From NCBI RefSeq assembly GCF_030063355.1, contig NZ_JASISZ010000025.1:1-40792 (forward strand): 40,792 nucleotides of DNA, written 5' to 3'. This document shows, piece by piece, positions 1-8,826 of the stretch. Each line of letters begins with the position of its first letter. Position 1 is the first letter of the stretch. Position numbers and translations under genes: made by a program. The DNA comes from Streptomyces sp. PH10-H1. Its GTDB lineage: Bacteria; Actinomycetota; Actinomycetes; Streptomycetales; Streptomycetaceae. The notes under the pieces are model-generated. The model saw only the letters and a list, made by a program, of their open reading frames with translations. It had not been told where the DNA came from and ran no database searches.

Positions 1-69
1 GGAGGGGCCGGGGAAGGTGTGCTGGGCGGAGTTCAAGGTCGCCAGGCCCCTCGCTACCCGGAGCGGCGG

Positions 70-1230
70 TCACCAGTAGCGGTCCTCGATCATCGCCTCC
101 AGGGAGGTGCGGTGCATGATCAGGTCGTCCGGGTCGGCGGGGGGCGGGCGTTCGTCGAAGTGGATCTGGCGGTAGCCGATGCGGAGCATGACGTTGGCGT
201 GCCGGAGGGCCGCGTAGAGGGTGTGGAAGTCCAGGTCGCGGGGGGTGTGGCCGGTGGCGTCGCGGTAGCGGGCGGCGATGGAGGGGCGGGTCATGAAGTC
301 GGGGAGGCCGGGGTAGCCGGTCTGTTCCGTGAGGTCCTGGAAGAAGCGGTGGAGGTAGATCAGCCAGCCGAGGTCGAGTTCGCGGGGGCCGAGGGCGGCC
401 ATCTCCCAGTCCAGGACGGCGGCGGGGTCGAAGCCCGCGTAGAGGATGTTGCCGATACGGGAATCGCCCCAGCTCAGGACGGTGGGGCCGGGGTCGGCGG
501 GCCAGTGGGCGTCGAGCCAGTCGAAGGCGCGCTCGATGAGCGGAGAGCGGGGGCGGCCGTCAACGACCCAGTGGTAGTAGTCGCGTTGGGCCGACACGTG
601 GTCGCGGAGCGCGGAACCGGACGCGTCCGAGGGACCTCCGGCGGATCCGCCGGCGGTCTCACCGGCCAGGAATGCGACCGCCTCGACGGGCACGGTGTGC
701 AGTTCGGCCAGGACGTCGACGGTGGCGTGTTCCAGGTGCTCGCGGTCGGCGGGGTCGGCGTCGTAGAGCCAGTTGTCGCCGTAGGTGTACGGCATGATGT
801 CGGGCGGTACGCGGCCCTCGATGCGTTCCATGACGAAGAAGGGCGCGCCGAGCGGTGCCGTGTCGGTCTCCAGCCACTGCAGCGCCGGGACCGGGACCTT
901 GCTGTTCGCGGCGACGGCCTGGATGGTGCGGTACTGGCGTTCCATGTCGTAGACGGGGAACGCCGCGTACGCGGCGGGGTCGGCGGCCAGCCGCAGGACG
1001 CAGGGGCGCAGGTGCTGGCGGGCGGTGCCGGTGCGGTGCGGCACGGCGAGGTCGAACAGGACGGTCTCGCTGGACATGCCGTTGGAGGACGGGATGTGGA
1101 AACTGCGGGTGTGCGCGCCGGGCTCGCGGGCGTGCAGCCAGGCGTCGAGCCGCTGCCGGAGGAGGTGGGGGTCGCGGGTACTGGTGGTCAGGTGCGGTGC
1201 CGGGGGTGGGGTCGGGGTCGGGCTCGACAC
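70..1230 (-). CDS. Phosphotransferase family protein (APH/choline-kinase fold)
   Basis: A 386-residue soluble kinase-like enzyme of the aminoglycoside phosphotransferase (APH) superfamily. The sequence shows an APH-type catalytic loop, SWGDSRIGN (the usual HGDxxxxN with the leading His changed), followed by the metal-binding LDWE (AAVLDWEMAALGPRELDLGW). This layout is typical of the actinobacterial 'phosphotransferase family' near acyl-CoA enzymes, whose substrate is mostly unknown; drug resistance should not be assumed. I chose the GTG at 1230 because AAGGAGGA lies 5 nt upstream (1235-1242). The frame stays open further upstream, but only as an Arg/Pro-rich shadow. It follows the 1346-2524 gene on the same strand after 115 nt, so the two are probably co-transcribed. 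Family confident, function unknown. Confidence 0.85.
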   Translation of the reverse strand: MSSPTPTPPPAPHLTTSTRDPHLLRQRLDAWLHAREPGAHTRSFHIPSSNGMSSETVLFDLAVPHRTGTARQHLRPCVLRLAADPAAYAAFPVYDMERQYRTIQAVAANSKVPVPALQWLETDTAPLGAPFFVMERIEGRVPPDIMPYTYGDNWLYDADPADREHLEHATVDVLAELHTVPVEAVAFLAGETAGGSAGGPSDASGSALRDHVSAQRDYYHWVVDGRPRSPLIERAFDWLDAHWPADPGPTVLSWGDSRIGNILYAGFDPAAVLDWEMAALGPRELDLGWLIYLHRFFQDLTEQTGYPGLPDFMTRPSIAARYRDATGHTPRDLDFHTLYAALRHANVMLRIGYRQIHFDERPPPADPDDLIMHRTSLEAMIEDRYW

Positions 1231-1345
1231 GGGGTCCTCCTTACGGGGCCTTACGGGGGCCTTGCCGGACAGGGCTTCCCCCCGCCGGCCGGTATCGGCG
1301 TGGCGGCGGGGCGTACGCCGGTCTGCTGCGGGGCCGTGCCGCCCG

Positions 1346-2524
1346 TTACGGGGCGACGGAGTCGAAGCCGGTGAACCCGCTCGGGCTGTGGCGGCCGAAG
1401 CTGCCGTGCTCGAAGATTCCGTAGCCGGTGGCGCCGTCCCAGGTGAAACGGGCCGCGTGGTCGATGACGCCGTACGCCGCGAGTCCCAGGCCCGCCGGGT
1501 CCGCGAGGTCGTAGGTGCGGCGGTCCAGCCAGCCGCGGCCCATCCACTCGCCGTGCTGCCAGTCGCCGGCCGGCGGGTATCCGGCGCCCACCGCCAGCGG
1601 GCTGCCGGCGAGCAGCTCGGCATGGATCTCGATCGGCTTGCGGCCGGCTCCGGTGAGGTGGATGACGGCCGACTGCGGGTGGCGGCTGCCGGAGCGGTAG
1701 GTGATGTCGACGTGGGCGCGGCCGAGTTGCTCGTCGGGACGGCCGGTGTCGGCGGGGTGGACGAGGACGGCGCTGTCGAGGGTGCGATAGCCGTCGGCGT
1801 CCTCCTGGAGGATCACCATGACGAAGCGGTCCTCGAAGCGGATCGGTATCCACAGCCAGTGGAAGCCCTCGGTACGGAACTCCTCGGCGGCCCGGCCGGG
1901 CGCCTCGCCGGGGATCGGGCGGACGCCCCAGCTGCGGTCGCGGGTGGCGGTGAAGCGGCCGCGTTCCACGGTGATCTCCTCGCCGCCCGCGCGGATCACG
2001 CCGTGGCAGCTGCCGGCCTGGCAGAAGCGGTTGGCCTCGAGGAAGAGCCGGTCGCCGGTGTACTGGATGTGGTGCGGCTCCTCGACGGCCGGGAAGTCGG
2101 CCTCCCAGATGAGGTCGTAGGAGAGGCCCGAAGCCTCGTCCTCGCCGCCTTCGCATTCCTCACCGGCAGCCCCGTTCGCGCCGTGATCCCCGGCCGGTTC
2201 ACACACCAGCCGCAGCCGCTTCAGCGGTTCCTGGACCTCGATCCGCAGCGGACCGACCTGCTGGCGCATCCGGTCCTCGCCGAGTGCGTCGGAGGCGCGT
2301 ACGGCGATCAGTCTGTCGCCCTGGAGCAGCGTCGCGTAGGCGTCGGTGACACCGAGGTTCGGGTAGACGCCGAGGCCGGTGATGAGCAGCGCCCGGCCCT
2401 CGTGGTCGAAGACCTGGAAGGTCGACCGGTCGTAGGCGTTGCGGTCCCCGCTGGCGACGTGACGCATGGAGCGGGCGATCTGGTGGACGGGATATTCGTC
2501 CAGGGGAACGGGTCGTTGGGGCAC
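1346..2524 (-). CDS. Conserved hypothetical protein, possible lipocalin/CrtC-like fold
   Basis: A 392-residue protein without signal peptide or membrane segment. I do not recognise a catalytic motif. Its Trp/Gly-rich beta-type sequence, with blocks such as RDRSWGVRP, FHWLWIP and GYGIFEHGSFG, resembles actinobacterial proteins annotated as carotenoid 1,2-hydratase- or AttH-like (DUF7064/7065 style), which often sit beside phosphotransferase-family genes as here. That assignment is inference. The start is GTG at 2524 with the purine run GGAGGAGGAG at 2531-2540 as ribosome site. An inverted-repeat cluster at 2545-2573 lies immediately upstream and probably controls this gene together with the phosphotransferase gene behind it. 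The stop is TAA at 1346-1348. Confidence 0.75.
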   Translation of the reverse strand: MPQRPVPLDEYPVHQIARSMRHVASGDRNAYDRSTFQVFDHEGRALLITGLGVYPNLGVTDAYATLLQGDRLIAVRASDALGEDRMRQQVGPLRIEVQEPLKRLRLVCEPAGDHGANGAAGEECEGGEDEASGLSYDLIWEADFPAVEEPHHIQYTGDRLFLEANRFCQAGSCHGVIRAGGEEITVERGRFTATRDRSWGVRPIPGEAPGRAAEEFRTEGFHWLWIPIRFEDRFVMVILQEDADGYRTLDSAVLVHPADTGRPDEQLGRAHVDITYRSGSRHPQSAVIHLTGAGRKPIEIHAELLAGSPLAVGAGYPPAGDWQHGEWMGRGWLDRRTYDLADPAGLGLAAYGVIDHAARFTWDGATGYGIFEHGSFGRHSPSGFTGFDSVAP

Positions 2525-2544
2525 GGCCGTCTCCTCCTCCGCGG

Positions 2545-2573
2545 CGTCAGGAATTCCCTGACGGTACGTCAGG
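2545..2573. promoter_or_regulatory. Candidate operator: three alternating CGTCAGG half-sites
   Basis: The half-site occurs as CGTCAGG (2545-2551), CCTGACG (2557-2563) and CGTCAGG (2567-2573). The last two form the inverted repeat CCTGACG-GTA-CGTCAGG, and the first two form GTCAGG-AATTC-CCTGAC. The cluster ends 21 bp upstream of the GTG at 2524, where a repressor would block transcription or early elongation. Size and symmetry suit a dimeric TetR- or GntR-type regulator. No regulator gene lies in the window, so the factor is unknown. Confidence 0.55.
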
Positions 2574-2649
2574 AATGGAGGCCGGGCCTAGATCCGTGCA
2601 CGCATCATTCGGTCCTCTTCATCCGCATCTCCAGCGTTCGGCAGTGCAA

Positions 2650-2679
2650 ATGTCCTGGCCGGTTCCCCGGCCAGGACAT
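2650..2679 (-). terminator. Perfect 13-bp hairpin after the BNR gene
   Basis: ATGTCCTGGCCGG (2650-2662) and its exact complement (2667-2679) flank a 4-nt loop. Read on the minus strand the stem is followed by TTTGC, a weak T-tract. It lies about 50 bp past the stop of the secreted BNR protein gene and insulates it from the operator of the next minus-strand gene. Confidence 0.75.
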
Positions 2680-2728
2680 CCGTCACTCCGCGGCCGCGGC
2701 CGCTACAGAAGCCGCCGCAGCGTACCCG

Positions 2729-5308
2729 TCACCTCAGGTCGATCGAGTAGATGCCGCGCCCGTGCGTCGCGGCGTAGAGCCGTCCGTCCGGGCCGGTCTT
2801 GATCTGCGGGACGGCCACGGCGGGCAGGTGCCCGACCCGCTTCCAGCCGGTCCTGCCGGGCGCGCGGTAGACGACGCCCAGGTCGGTGGCGAGTACGAGC
2901 CCGCCGCCGGGGAGGGCGATGAGCGAGTCGGTGGGCACGTCGGGCAGGTTCGCCGAGATGTCCTTCCAGGTGGTGCCGCCGTCCTCGGACTCGAAGACAT
3001 GGCCGATGCCGGCGCCGGGACCTTCGGTCCAGTGCCGGGAGAAGCCGTTGACCGCGAGGTAGACATGGTCGGCGCCGGCCGGGTCGATGGCGAAGCCGGC
3101 CAGGTACCGGTTGGGTACGGCGCCGTCCGCGCCGGTCGCCGGCAGGTCGATCTGGTGCCAGCCGGTGCCGTCCGCGTTGCCCACGGCGATGCCACGTGTG
3201 AAGCCCTTGTTGTTGCAGGGCCCGCACCAGGCCGCGTAGACCTTGCCGCCTGAGGCCGCCACCGCGGTGGCGGTGCGGCCCGCCCCGAGGTCGAAGGCGT
3301 TGGTCCACTCGGCCGTGCTGCGGATCGTGTAGCCGTGGCTCTGCGTCCACACGTGGCGGCCGCCCGCCACCCAGGCGTCGCCGTTCTTGATGTCGGCCGC
3401 GAGCGGGGCGATGAAGCGGGCCTCGCTGGTGGCGTTGTCGGGCGGGGCGACGGAGTACGAGGTGGCCTTCGTCGGATCGGTGACCCACGCGCCCGCGTTC
3501 ACGGCGCAGTTCTGGGTGACCTGGACCGACAGATAGACGTATTCCTGTGCGATGTTGCAGCCGTTGGACGGGTCGGTGAGGGTGTCGCCGCCGTCACCGC
3601 CGAAGTTGGAGCCCATGACGGCGTCGCGCGGGCGCAGGATGGACTGACCGTTGTCCTGGAGGCCGCCGTTGACCGCGACTCCGTGGAAGGCCGGGTCCTT
3701 GCCGATGCCCACCGAGTAGTACTGGAGGGTGTCGATGGTGCCGTCGTTGAGCGAGGTCCAGTCGGTGGCGTGGCCGGACGCGTCCTGCGCGCCGCTGACC
3801 GGGCGCCGGTAGACGCCGCCGTCGTTGCCCGCGTAGAAGTACGACGTGCCGTGGTAGCTGCCGATGGTGGCGGCGTGCTGGTCCGGGTGGGTTGTCTGGT
3901 TGCAGTCACCGGTCTGCTTGGCCGGGTCGATGTTCCAGCAGGCGAAGCCGAAGTTCCAGTACGCGCCGACGGCCGACCACTTCGCGCCGCCGTTCTGGGT
4001 CTCGAAGACCTCTTCCAGGCCCGCGTAGAGATGGTCCGCGTTGTTGGGGTCGACCTGGAGGAACTCGTTGTACCAGGTCTGGCCGCCGGGCATGAAGCCG
4101 GGACTGGTGCGCGCCGAGCCCGCGGCGGCGAGTGCCGCAGTGTCGGCGATCTTCGTCCAGGGGCCGAACGGGGAGCCGGACTTGGAGACGAAGACGCCTG
4201 CCAGTGAGCTGTCCGGGTTGGTGATCAGAGCCGGCGACTGGTCGACCGCGTAGTAGCGGGAGCCGTCGGCGGAGCGGGCGAAGGTGACATTGCCGACATC
4301 GGTCGCGGCCGTCGGCAGGTCGCCGAGCGAAGTGACGCGCTGCCAGCTGCCGTTGGTCTTGGTGTACAGGCCGTTGTAGGTGTCGCCGCTGCGCCAGCCG
4401 ACCGCGAGGATCACCTTCCAGGGGTGCTTCGGGTCGATCGCCACGTCATTGGCGATGTTCTTGTACGGGGCGCTGGGGTTCTTCGCCTGCGAACCGCCGG
4501 GCAGGAAGTCCGGGTTGGGCGCGAACTCCAGCTTCCAGGGGCCTTCCAGATAGCTGGTGGAGTGGCTCCACACGCCCCTGGTCGTCGATGCCCACACCTT
4601 GTCGCCGCCGAAGCGCAGCGTGTGGATCGCGGTGCCGTCCAGCTCGCCGCCGCCGACGCGGCTGCGCTTGCCGAAGGAGCCGTGCCTCGGGTCGGACAGG
4701 ACGTACACGCCGCTGCCCAGGTAGGCGTCGGCGTTCGTCGTCGCCTCGCCGGTGCCCAGCCACAGCCGCCCGCCGCCGTCGAGCGCGAGTGCGCCGGTGG
4801 CCTGGGCGGGCAGTGTGTCGCTGATCGGCTGCCAGTGGCCGCCGCCGGTGGACGACCGCCATACGCCGCCGCCCGCGCTGCCCGCGTACACATATCCGGA
4901 ATTGTCGGCGACGATGGCCGCCATGCGGCCGGTGACATTGCCCGCGCCGCCGCTGGAGTTGGAATTGATGTCGCGGTAGCGGGGGTCGTCGGAGTTGTAG
5001 GGGAGCCCGGTCTCGTGCCGCCAGGTACCGCCGGTGTTCGGCAGGTTGTTGAGGTCTGACCAGGCGGCGCTGAACGCGCCGGGGTTGATGGTGCCGGGCG
5101 AGGTGCGGGCCTCGGCGAACTGGTCCGCGCTCTCGGATATCTCGTCGGCGGCCTCGCCGCCGTCACCCGCGGTGGTCGCGGTGACGGTGTGCGGCTTGAC
5201 GCTGCCATGACCCGGCGCGGCCCCGGCGGGTACCGCTGCTATGAGCGCTGCGGTGGCACTGACGGCGCAGATCGTGAGCCATCGTCTCTTGCGGGTGGGT
5301 GCTGACAA
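2729..5308 (-). CDS. Secreted BNR/VPS10-type beta-propeller protein (sialidase-like)
   Basis: An 859-residue exported protein. Residues 1-31 form a Sec signal peptide (basic RKRRW, a hydrophobic Ala-rich core, then AGAAPG). The mature part carries Asp-box/BNR-type strands spread over the length, for example GVWRSSTGGGHW, a central FETQNGGAKW and, near the C-terminus, FESEDGGTTWKDIS; it ends in ATHGRGIYSIDL, a common last blade of VPS10/sortilin-like propellers. Such proteins are annotated as sialidases, xyloglucanases or 'glycosyl hydrolase', but I see no decisive catalytic residues, so a carbohydrate- or protein-binding role is equally possible. The start is TTG at 5308 with GGGGAGGA upstream. 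It is a monocistronic minus-strand gene with its own terminator. Confidence 0.8.
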   Translation of the reverse strand: MSAPTRKRRWLTICAVSATAALIAAVPAGAAPGHGSVKPHTVTATTAGDGGEAADEISESADQFAEARTSPGTINPGAFSAAWSDLNNLPNTGGTWRHETGLPYNSDDPRYRDINSNSSGGAGNVTGRMAAIVADNSGYVYAGSAGGGVWRSSTGGGHWQPISDTLPAQATGALALDGGGRLWLGTGEATTNADAYLGSGVYVLSDPRHGSFGKRSRVGGGELDGTAIHTLRFGGDKVWASTTRGVWSHSTSYLEGPWKLEFAPNPDFLPGGSQAKNPSAPYKNIANDVAIDPKHPWKVILAVGWRSGDTYNGLYTKTNGSWQRVTSLGDLPTAATDVGNVTFARSADGSRYYAVDQSPALITNPDSSLAGVFVSKSGSPFGPWTKIADTAALAAAGSARTSPGFMPGGQTWYNEFLQVDPNNADHLYAGLEEVFETQNGGAKWSAVGAYWNFGFACWNIDPAKQTGDCNQTTHPDQHAATIGSYHGTSYFYAGNDGGVYRRPVSGAQDASGHATDWTSLNDGTIDTLQYYSVGIGKDPAFHGVAVNGGLQDNGQSILRPRDAVMGSNFGGDGGDTLTDPSNGCNIAQEYVYLSVQVTQNCAVNAGAWVTDPTKATSYSVAPPDNATSEARFIAPLAADIKNGDAWVAGGRHVWTQSHGYTIRSTAEWTNAFDLGAGRTATAVAASGGKVYAAWCGPCNNKGFTRGIAVGNADGTGWHQIDLPATGADGAVPNRYLAGFAIDPAGADHVYLAVNGFSRHWTEGPGAGIGHVFESEDGGTTWKDISANLPDVPTDSLIALPGGGLVLATDLGVVYRAPGRTGWKRVGHLPAVAVPQIKTGPDGRLYAATHGRGIYSIDLR

Positions 5309-5476
5309 CAGAATCCTCCCCGGATGAAGCCTGGATGTGGGCTTTGCAGCCAGACCTGATCACGGGAAGGGGAGTTGGAGGTGGTGCGGGCCCGAAGATT
5401 TGGGGAAAGCTTTGACGAGCACCTGTCAGATGATCAAGGTGCGGCCGTTCGCAGGGGAGTCACAGCGGGAGCAACC

Positions 5477-5524
5477 GGCGGTCAGGGGGACCCGATGGCG
5501 GTCAAGCGGACCCGGAGGCGGTCA
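5477..5524. repeat. 20-bp tandem repeat overlapping a stop codon
   Basis: GGCGGTCA recurs at 5477, 5497 and 5517 with period 20, and the intervening GGACCCG is also shared between the first two units. The last unit contains the stop codon (complement at 5522-5524) of the kinase-like/flippase gene, so the repeat extends away from the end of that gene. The remaining gap to the BNR gene (5309-5476) presumably holds the BNR promoter, but I see no clear -35/-10 pair. Confidence 0.75.
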
Positions 5525-8380
5525 GAGGTCGCCCTTGCGGCTGAGGTAGTTGAAGGACAGCCAGCCGGGAAGGACGGGGAGCCAGAAGGTGAGCAGACGG
5601 AAGAGCAGCACCGCGGGGGTGGCGATCGTGCCCGGGAGGCCGGCCGCGATGAGGCCACCGGTGAGGGCGAACTCGACCGCGCCGACGCCGCCGGGGGTGG
5701 GGGCGGCGGAGCCGATGGCGTTGCCGGCGAGGAAGACGACCGCGATCGTCGAGTAGCTGAGGCTGCCGCCGAAGGAGCGGACGCAGGCGTCGAGACAGAT
5801 CACGAAGGTGACCGTGACCATCAGAGTGCCGCCGATGCCCGTCAGGAGCTTCGCCGGGCGCTGCAGCACGTCGAGCATGCGCGGGATGACGCCCGCGAAC
5901 AGCGCCCGCACCCGGGTGGAGACGAACTTGCGCAGGCTCGGGATCGCCGTACCGACCAGCACCAGGACGCCCGCCGTGAGAAGCCCGGCCATGACCGTCC
6001 GGGACGGTGACAGCGACGGTGTCTTCTCCGTACCGGTGATGTAGCCGAAGGTCAGCAGCAGGAGGATGTGCGAGCCGAGGCCGACCAGCTGGGACGCGCC
6101 GACGCTAGCCACCGCGAGACCCGGCCGTACGCCCGACTTCTGCAGAAAGCGGGTGTTGAGGGCGACACCGCCGACCGCCGCCGGGGCGACGAGCTTCACG
6201 AACGACCCGGCGATCTGCGCCATCACCGTTCTGACCAGCGACAGCCGCTCCGGCACGAAGCCGGCGAGCGCGCATGCCGCCGCGACATAGCTGAGCGCGG
6301 AGCCGAACACGGCGATGGCCGCCCAGCGCCAGTCCGCCCGGGCGATCGTGTCGGCGATCGGCACCGAGCTGATCTGCGACAGCAGGAAGTACGCGGCGAT
6401 GGCGCCCGCGATGACCGTGACGAGGGTGCGGGGCTTGATCCGCTCCAGGCGGACCGGCTCCACGGCGGCCTGCGGCCTGATGAGCAGCACCTGCCGGCGG
6501 ATCCGGGAGAGCAGATCCTCCTCGCGGGCCTCGTCCTGGGCCACTTCGATGGCCCGCTTCTCGGCCTTCTTCTCGGCCTTGGCCGCGCCGCGCGAGGGTG
6601 CGGACTCCACCGCCGCGACCCGCGCCTCCTTGTCGGCCTTGTCGGCCTTGTCGGCCGCCGACGCGGCGAGTACGCCGTCCCGCTCGCGCTGCGCCCGCGC
6701 GCGGTTCAGCTGCTTGAGCTCCGACCGGGTGGTGCGGCTCAGCGCGATCGGCTGCAGCAGCGGCAGGGAGTTCGCGACCGCGTCCGGGCCGAGTACGGCG
6801 ACGGCGCTCGCGACCGCCCGCGCCGGGCCGACGCGCAGCGCGACGGTGGTCAGCAGCTGCGCGATGTCCATGCGCAGCACGATGTCGCCGGCTGCGATCT
6901 CGCCGCCGCGCAGGTCCGTCAGAAAGACCTTGCCGGAACGATCCACCAGAAGGGATTCACCGACCAGCCGCCGGTGCGCGATACGCCGCGACTGGAGCGC
7001 CTTGACCTGTTGCCAGGCCCCGAAGAGCAGCTCGTCGGTGAGGTCGGCGTCCGGCAGCGCGTTCAGCCGGCGGCCGCCGATGTGCTCGTAGACCAGCATG
7101 ACGGCGTCCGGGCCCAGCTCCGAGGTGGCGATCAGCTTCGGCGCGTTCGCCCCGGCGGCGATGGCCGCGTACGCGAGCAGCGCCTCCTGCTCCAGGGCCT
7201 GCCGCAGCGACTGCAGGCTGCGGCGCTGGTTGATGCCGCGCAGCGAGATGCGGCGCCACACCCGGTAGAAGAAGCCGTGCGCCTGCTGCTCGCGGTCCAC
7301 GACGGTGACATCGAGCGGCGGCCCGTCCTCAAGGGTGACGAGGTAGCCGCGGCCGCGCTCGGAGTCGGGGGTCTCGGGGCCCTCGTCGTCCGCGCGGCGG
7401 GTGGTCAGCGGCGCGAAGCCGACGCGGCGCAGGCCGGCCAGCAGGTTCTGGCCGGTGGGCCGGACGTTCGGCGAGCCGACCGAGTACAGGGTGCCGTAGG
7501 CGACGGTCCAGCCGATGAGTACCGTCACGACGATCGAGAACGGCGTCGTATAGCCGCCGACCAGCACCGCGAACGCGTCCAGCAGCAGCACGAACCACAG
7601 CAGCACCCGCCAGCGCGGGCGCCGCGCCATGCCGACGGCCGTCATATAGGCGATGACCGGCGCCAGATAGCCGTGCACGGGGTCGGTGATCCCGCCGCCG
7701 CTCGGCGCGAGCTGGGTCAGCGCGGCCTTGATCGGGTCGGGGGCGGCGTTGGTCACCCACAGGTCGGTGGCGAGGGCCACACCGTGGGCGAGCACGGCGG
7801 CGAGCACGCCGTCGGCGATCCGCAGCCCGTCGCGCTTGATGAGCCGCTCGATCGCGAAGGCGACCGGCACGATCAGCACGGCGATGCTCGCCGTGAGACC
7901 GGCGAAGGTGCTCAGCGCGTCGGGAGCGTTCCGCGCGCCCTTGGCGATGTCCTGTTCGACGCCGTTGGTGGTGGCGTGGGCGAAACCGGCGATGGCCATG
8001 ACGACGGCGATGCCGAGGAGGCCGAGCAGGAAGCGCATGAGGTCGGCGGGGCGGTGCACGCGGGCCGCGAGCAGGGGTTCGTCGCTGGAGACGTCGTCGC
8101 TGTGGACGACTTCGGCCGGGTCGGTGCCGGTGGCTTCGTCGCCGGTGCCGTCGTCGCCGGTGCCGTCGGGGACCTTGCCGTTCTCGCTCTGGGAACCGGC
8201 GTCCGGAGGGGACTCCTGAGCGCTTTCCGTTCCGGCGTCCGGAGCGGTGTCCGTTCCGGTGCCGTCGTCGGCGCCGGGCCCCTCGTTCTCGGGCGACGGC
8301 ATGTCAGCGGAGCGGCCGGCCCCATCGGCCGCCGCGTCGTGATCCTGCTGTCCAGCTGTCTCGTTTTGCTCTCGTATCAC
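5522..8380 (-). CDS. Membrane protein: degenerate kinase-like domain fused to LPG-synthase-type flippase domain
   Basis: A 952-residue protein. Order: an acidic Ser/Gly/Thr-rich disordered N-terminus (about 1-105); membrane segments (about 130-300); a cytosolic kinase-like domain (about 360-560) with VYEHIGG, IAHRRLVGESLLVDRSG in place of HRDxxxxN, and LTDLRGGE in place of DFG, so catalysis looks lost; a charged Ala/Lys/Glu coiled-coil-like linker with ADKADKADK (about 575-640); and a C-terminal flippase domain of the MprF N-terminal type (COG0392/UPF0104), with PTPGGVGAVEFAL near the end. MprF-type domains move lipids across the membrane, so I infer a lipid or glycolipid translocase whose kinase-like module binds rather than phosphorylates. 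The start GTG (8380) has no good ribosome site, so the true start may be slightly downstream. Confidence 0.8.
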   Translation of the reverse strand: MIREQNETAGQQDHDAAADGAGRSADMPSPENEGPGADDGTGTDTAPDAGTESAQESPPDAGSQSENGKVPDGTGDDGTGDEATGTDPAEVVHSDDVSSDEPLLAARVHRPADLMRFLLGLLGIAVVMAIAGFAHATTNGVEQDIAKGARNAPDALSTFAGLTASIAVLIVPVAFAIERLIKRDGLRIADGVLAAVLAHGVALATDLWVTNAAPDPIKAALTQLAPSGGGITDPVHGYLAPVIAYMTAVGMARRPRWRVLLWFVLLLDAFAVLVGGYTTPFSIVVTVLIGWTVAYGTLYSVGSPNVRPTGQNLLAGLRRVGFAPLTTRRADDEGPETPDSERGRGYLVTLEDGPPLDVTVVDREQQAHGFFYRVWRRISLRGINQRRSLQSLRQALEQEALLAYAAIAAGANAPKLIATSELGPDAVMLVYEHIGGRRLNALPDADLTDELLFGAWQQVKALQSRRIAHRRLVGESLLVDRSGKVFLTDLRGGEIAAGDIVLRMDIAQLLTTVALRVGPARAVASAVAVLGPDAVANSLPLLQPIALSRTTRSELKQLNRARAQRERDGVLAASAADKADKADKEARVAAVESAPSRGAAKAEKKAEKRAIEVAQDEAREEDLLSRIRRQVLLIRPQAAVEPVRLERIKPRTLVTVIAGAIAAYFLLSQISSVPIADTIARADWRWAAIAVFGSALSYVAAACALAGFVPERLSLVRTVMAQIAGSFVKLVAPAAVGGVALNTRFLQKSGVRPGLAVASVGASQLVGLGSHILLLLTFGYITGTEKTPSLSPSRTVMAGLLTAGVLVLVGTAIPSLRKFVSTRVRALFAGVIPRMLDVLQRPAKLLTGIGGTLMVTVTFVICLDACVRSFGGSLSYSTIAVVFLAGNAIGSAAPTPGGVGAVEFALTGGLIAAGLPGTIATPAVLLFRLLTFWLPVLPGWLSFNYLSRKGDL

Positions 8381-8460
8381 CAGTCACCGCCCGGACGATG
8401 GTGGCATGAGCGGTCCGCGGATGCGCGCGGAACCCCCCGTTGTCGGTGGCCTGAGGCAGG

Positions 8461-8826
8461 ATGGGCCGGATGAGTGAGCGGATGAGCGAGGAGGCCGCGC
8501 CCTCCGAATACGCCGAGCGGGTACTGGAAACCGCCGAGGCCATCCCGCCCGGCCGGGTGATGACCTACGGGGATGTCGCCGAGTGGCTCGATGAGGGAGG
8601 ACCCCGGCAGGTCGGCCGTGTGATGGCGCTGTACGGCGGCGCCGTGCCGTGGTGGCGTGTGGTGCGTTCCGACGGTCATCTGCTGCCCGGTCATGAGCTG
8701 CGGGCGCTGGCGCACTACCGGGAGGAGGGCACACCCCTGCGGGAGGCGGCGCGCTCCGCCGAGGGCCATGTACCGCGTATCGATATGCGGCGGGCCCGCT
8801 GGGACGGCGTGCCAGACGGCGAATGA
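8461..8826 (+). CDS. Alkyltransferase-like (ATL) protein, MGMT fold without the acceptor cysteine
   Basis: A 121-residue DNA-binding protein of the MGMT family. The family's PCHRV active site reads PWWRVV (residues 63-68): the alkyl-acceptor Cys is Trp64, as in ATL proteins, and the usual His is also Trp. Upstream elements IPPGRVMTYGDVA (helix-turn-helix) and GGPRQVGRVMA (DNA-recognition helix with Arg finger) are intact. ATL proteins bind O6-alkylguanine and hand the lesion to nucleotide excision repair. ATGs at 8461, 8470 and 8482 are all in frame. I take 8461, after GAGGCAGG, but 8470 is nearly as good. Its position next to adnA matches the mycobacterial neighbourhood (Rv3204 near Rv3202c, from memory) and supports a repair function. 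Confidence 0.85.
   Translation: MGRMSERMSEEAAPSEYAERVLETAEAIPPGRVMTYGDVAEWLDEGGPRQVGRVMALYGGAVPWWRVVRSDGHLLPGHELRALAHYREEGTPLREAARSAEGHVPRIDMRRARWDGVPDGE

Noticed and set aside
2..52. GAGGGGCC...GGCCCCTC inverted repeat at the window edge as a terminator
   Set aside because: The loop is 35 nt and the context is cut by the window end, so support is too weak.
70..1230. Aminoglycoside resistance gene
   Set aside because: The fold matches, but the motif variant and partner gene fit a metabolic phosphotransferase family; no evidence for drug modification.
1231..1623. N-terminal extension of the phosphotransferase
   Set aside because: Arg/Pro/Thr-rich, overlaps the upstream gene, and a strong ribosome site sits at the internal GTG 1230.
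1025..3253. Long plus-strand frame across the phosphotransferase operon and BNR gene
   Set aside because: It crosses the intergenic operator and two terminator/ribosome-site features of the minus strand; no domain visible.
6068..8473. About 800-codon plus-strand frame opposite the kinase-like/flippase gene
   Set aside because: Low-complexity Arg/Asp/Gly product, with the minus strand carrying membrane segments and domains.
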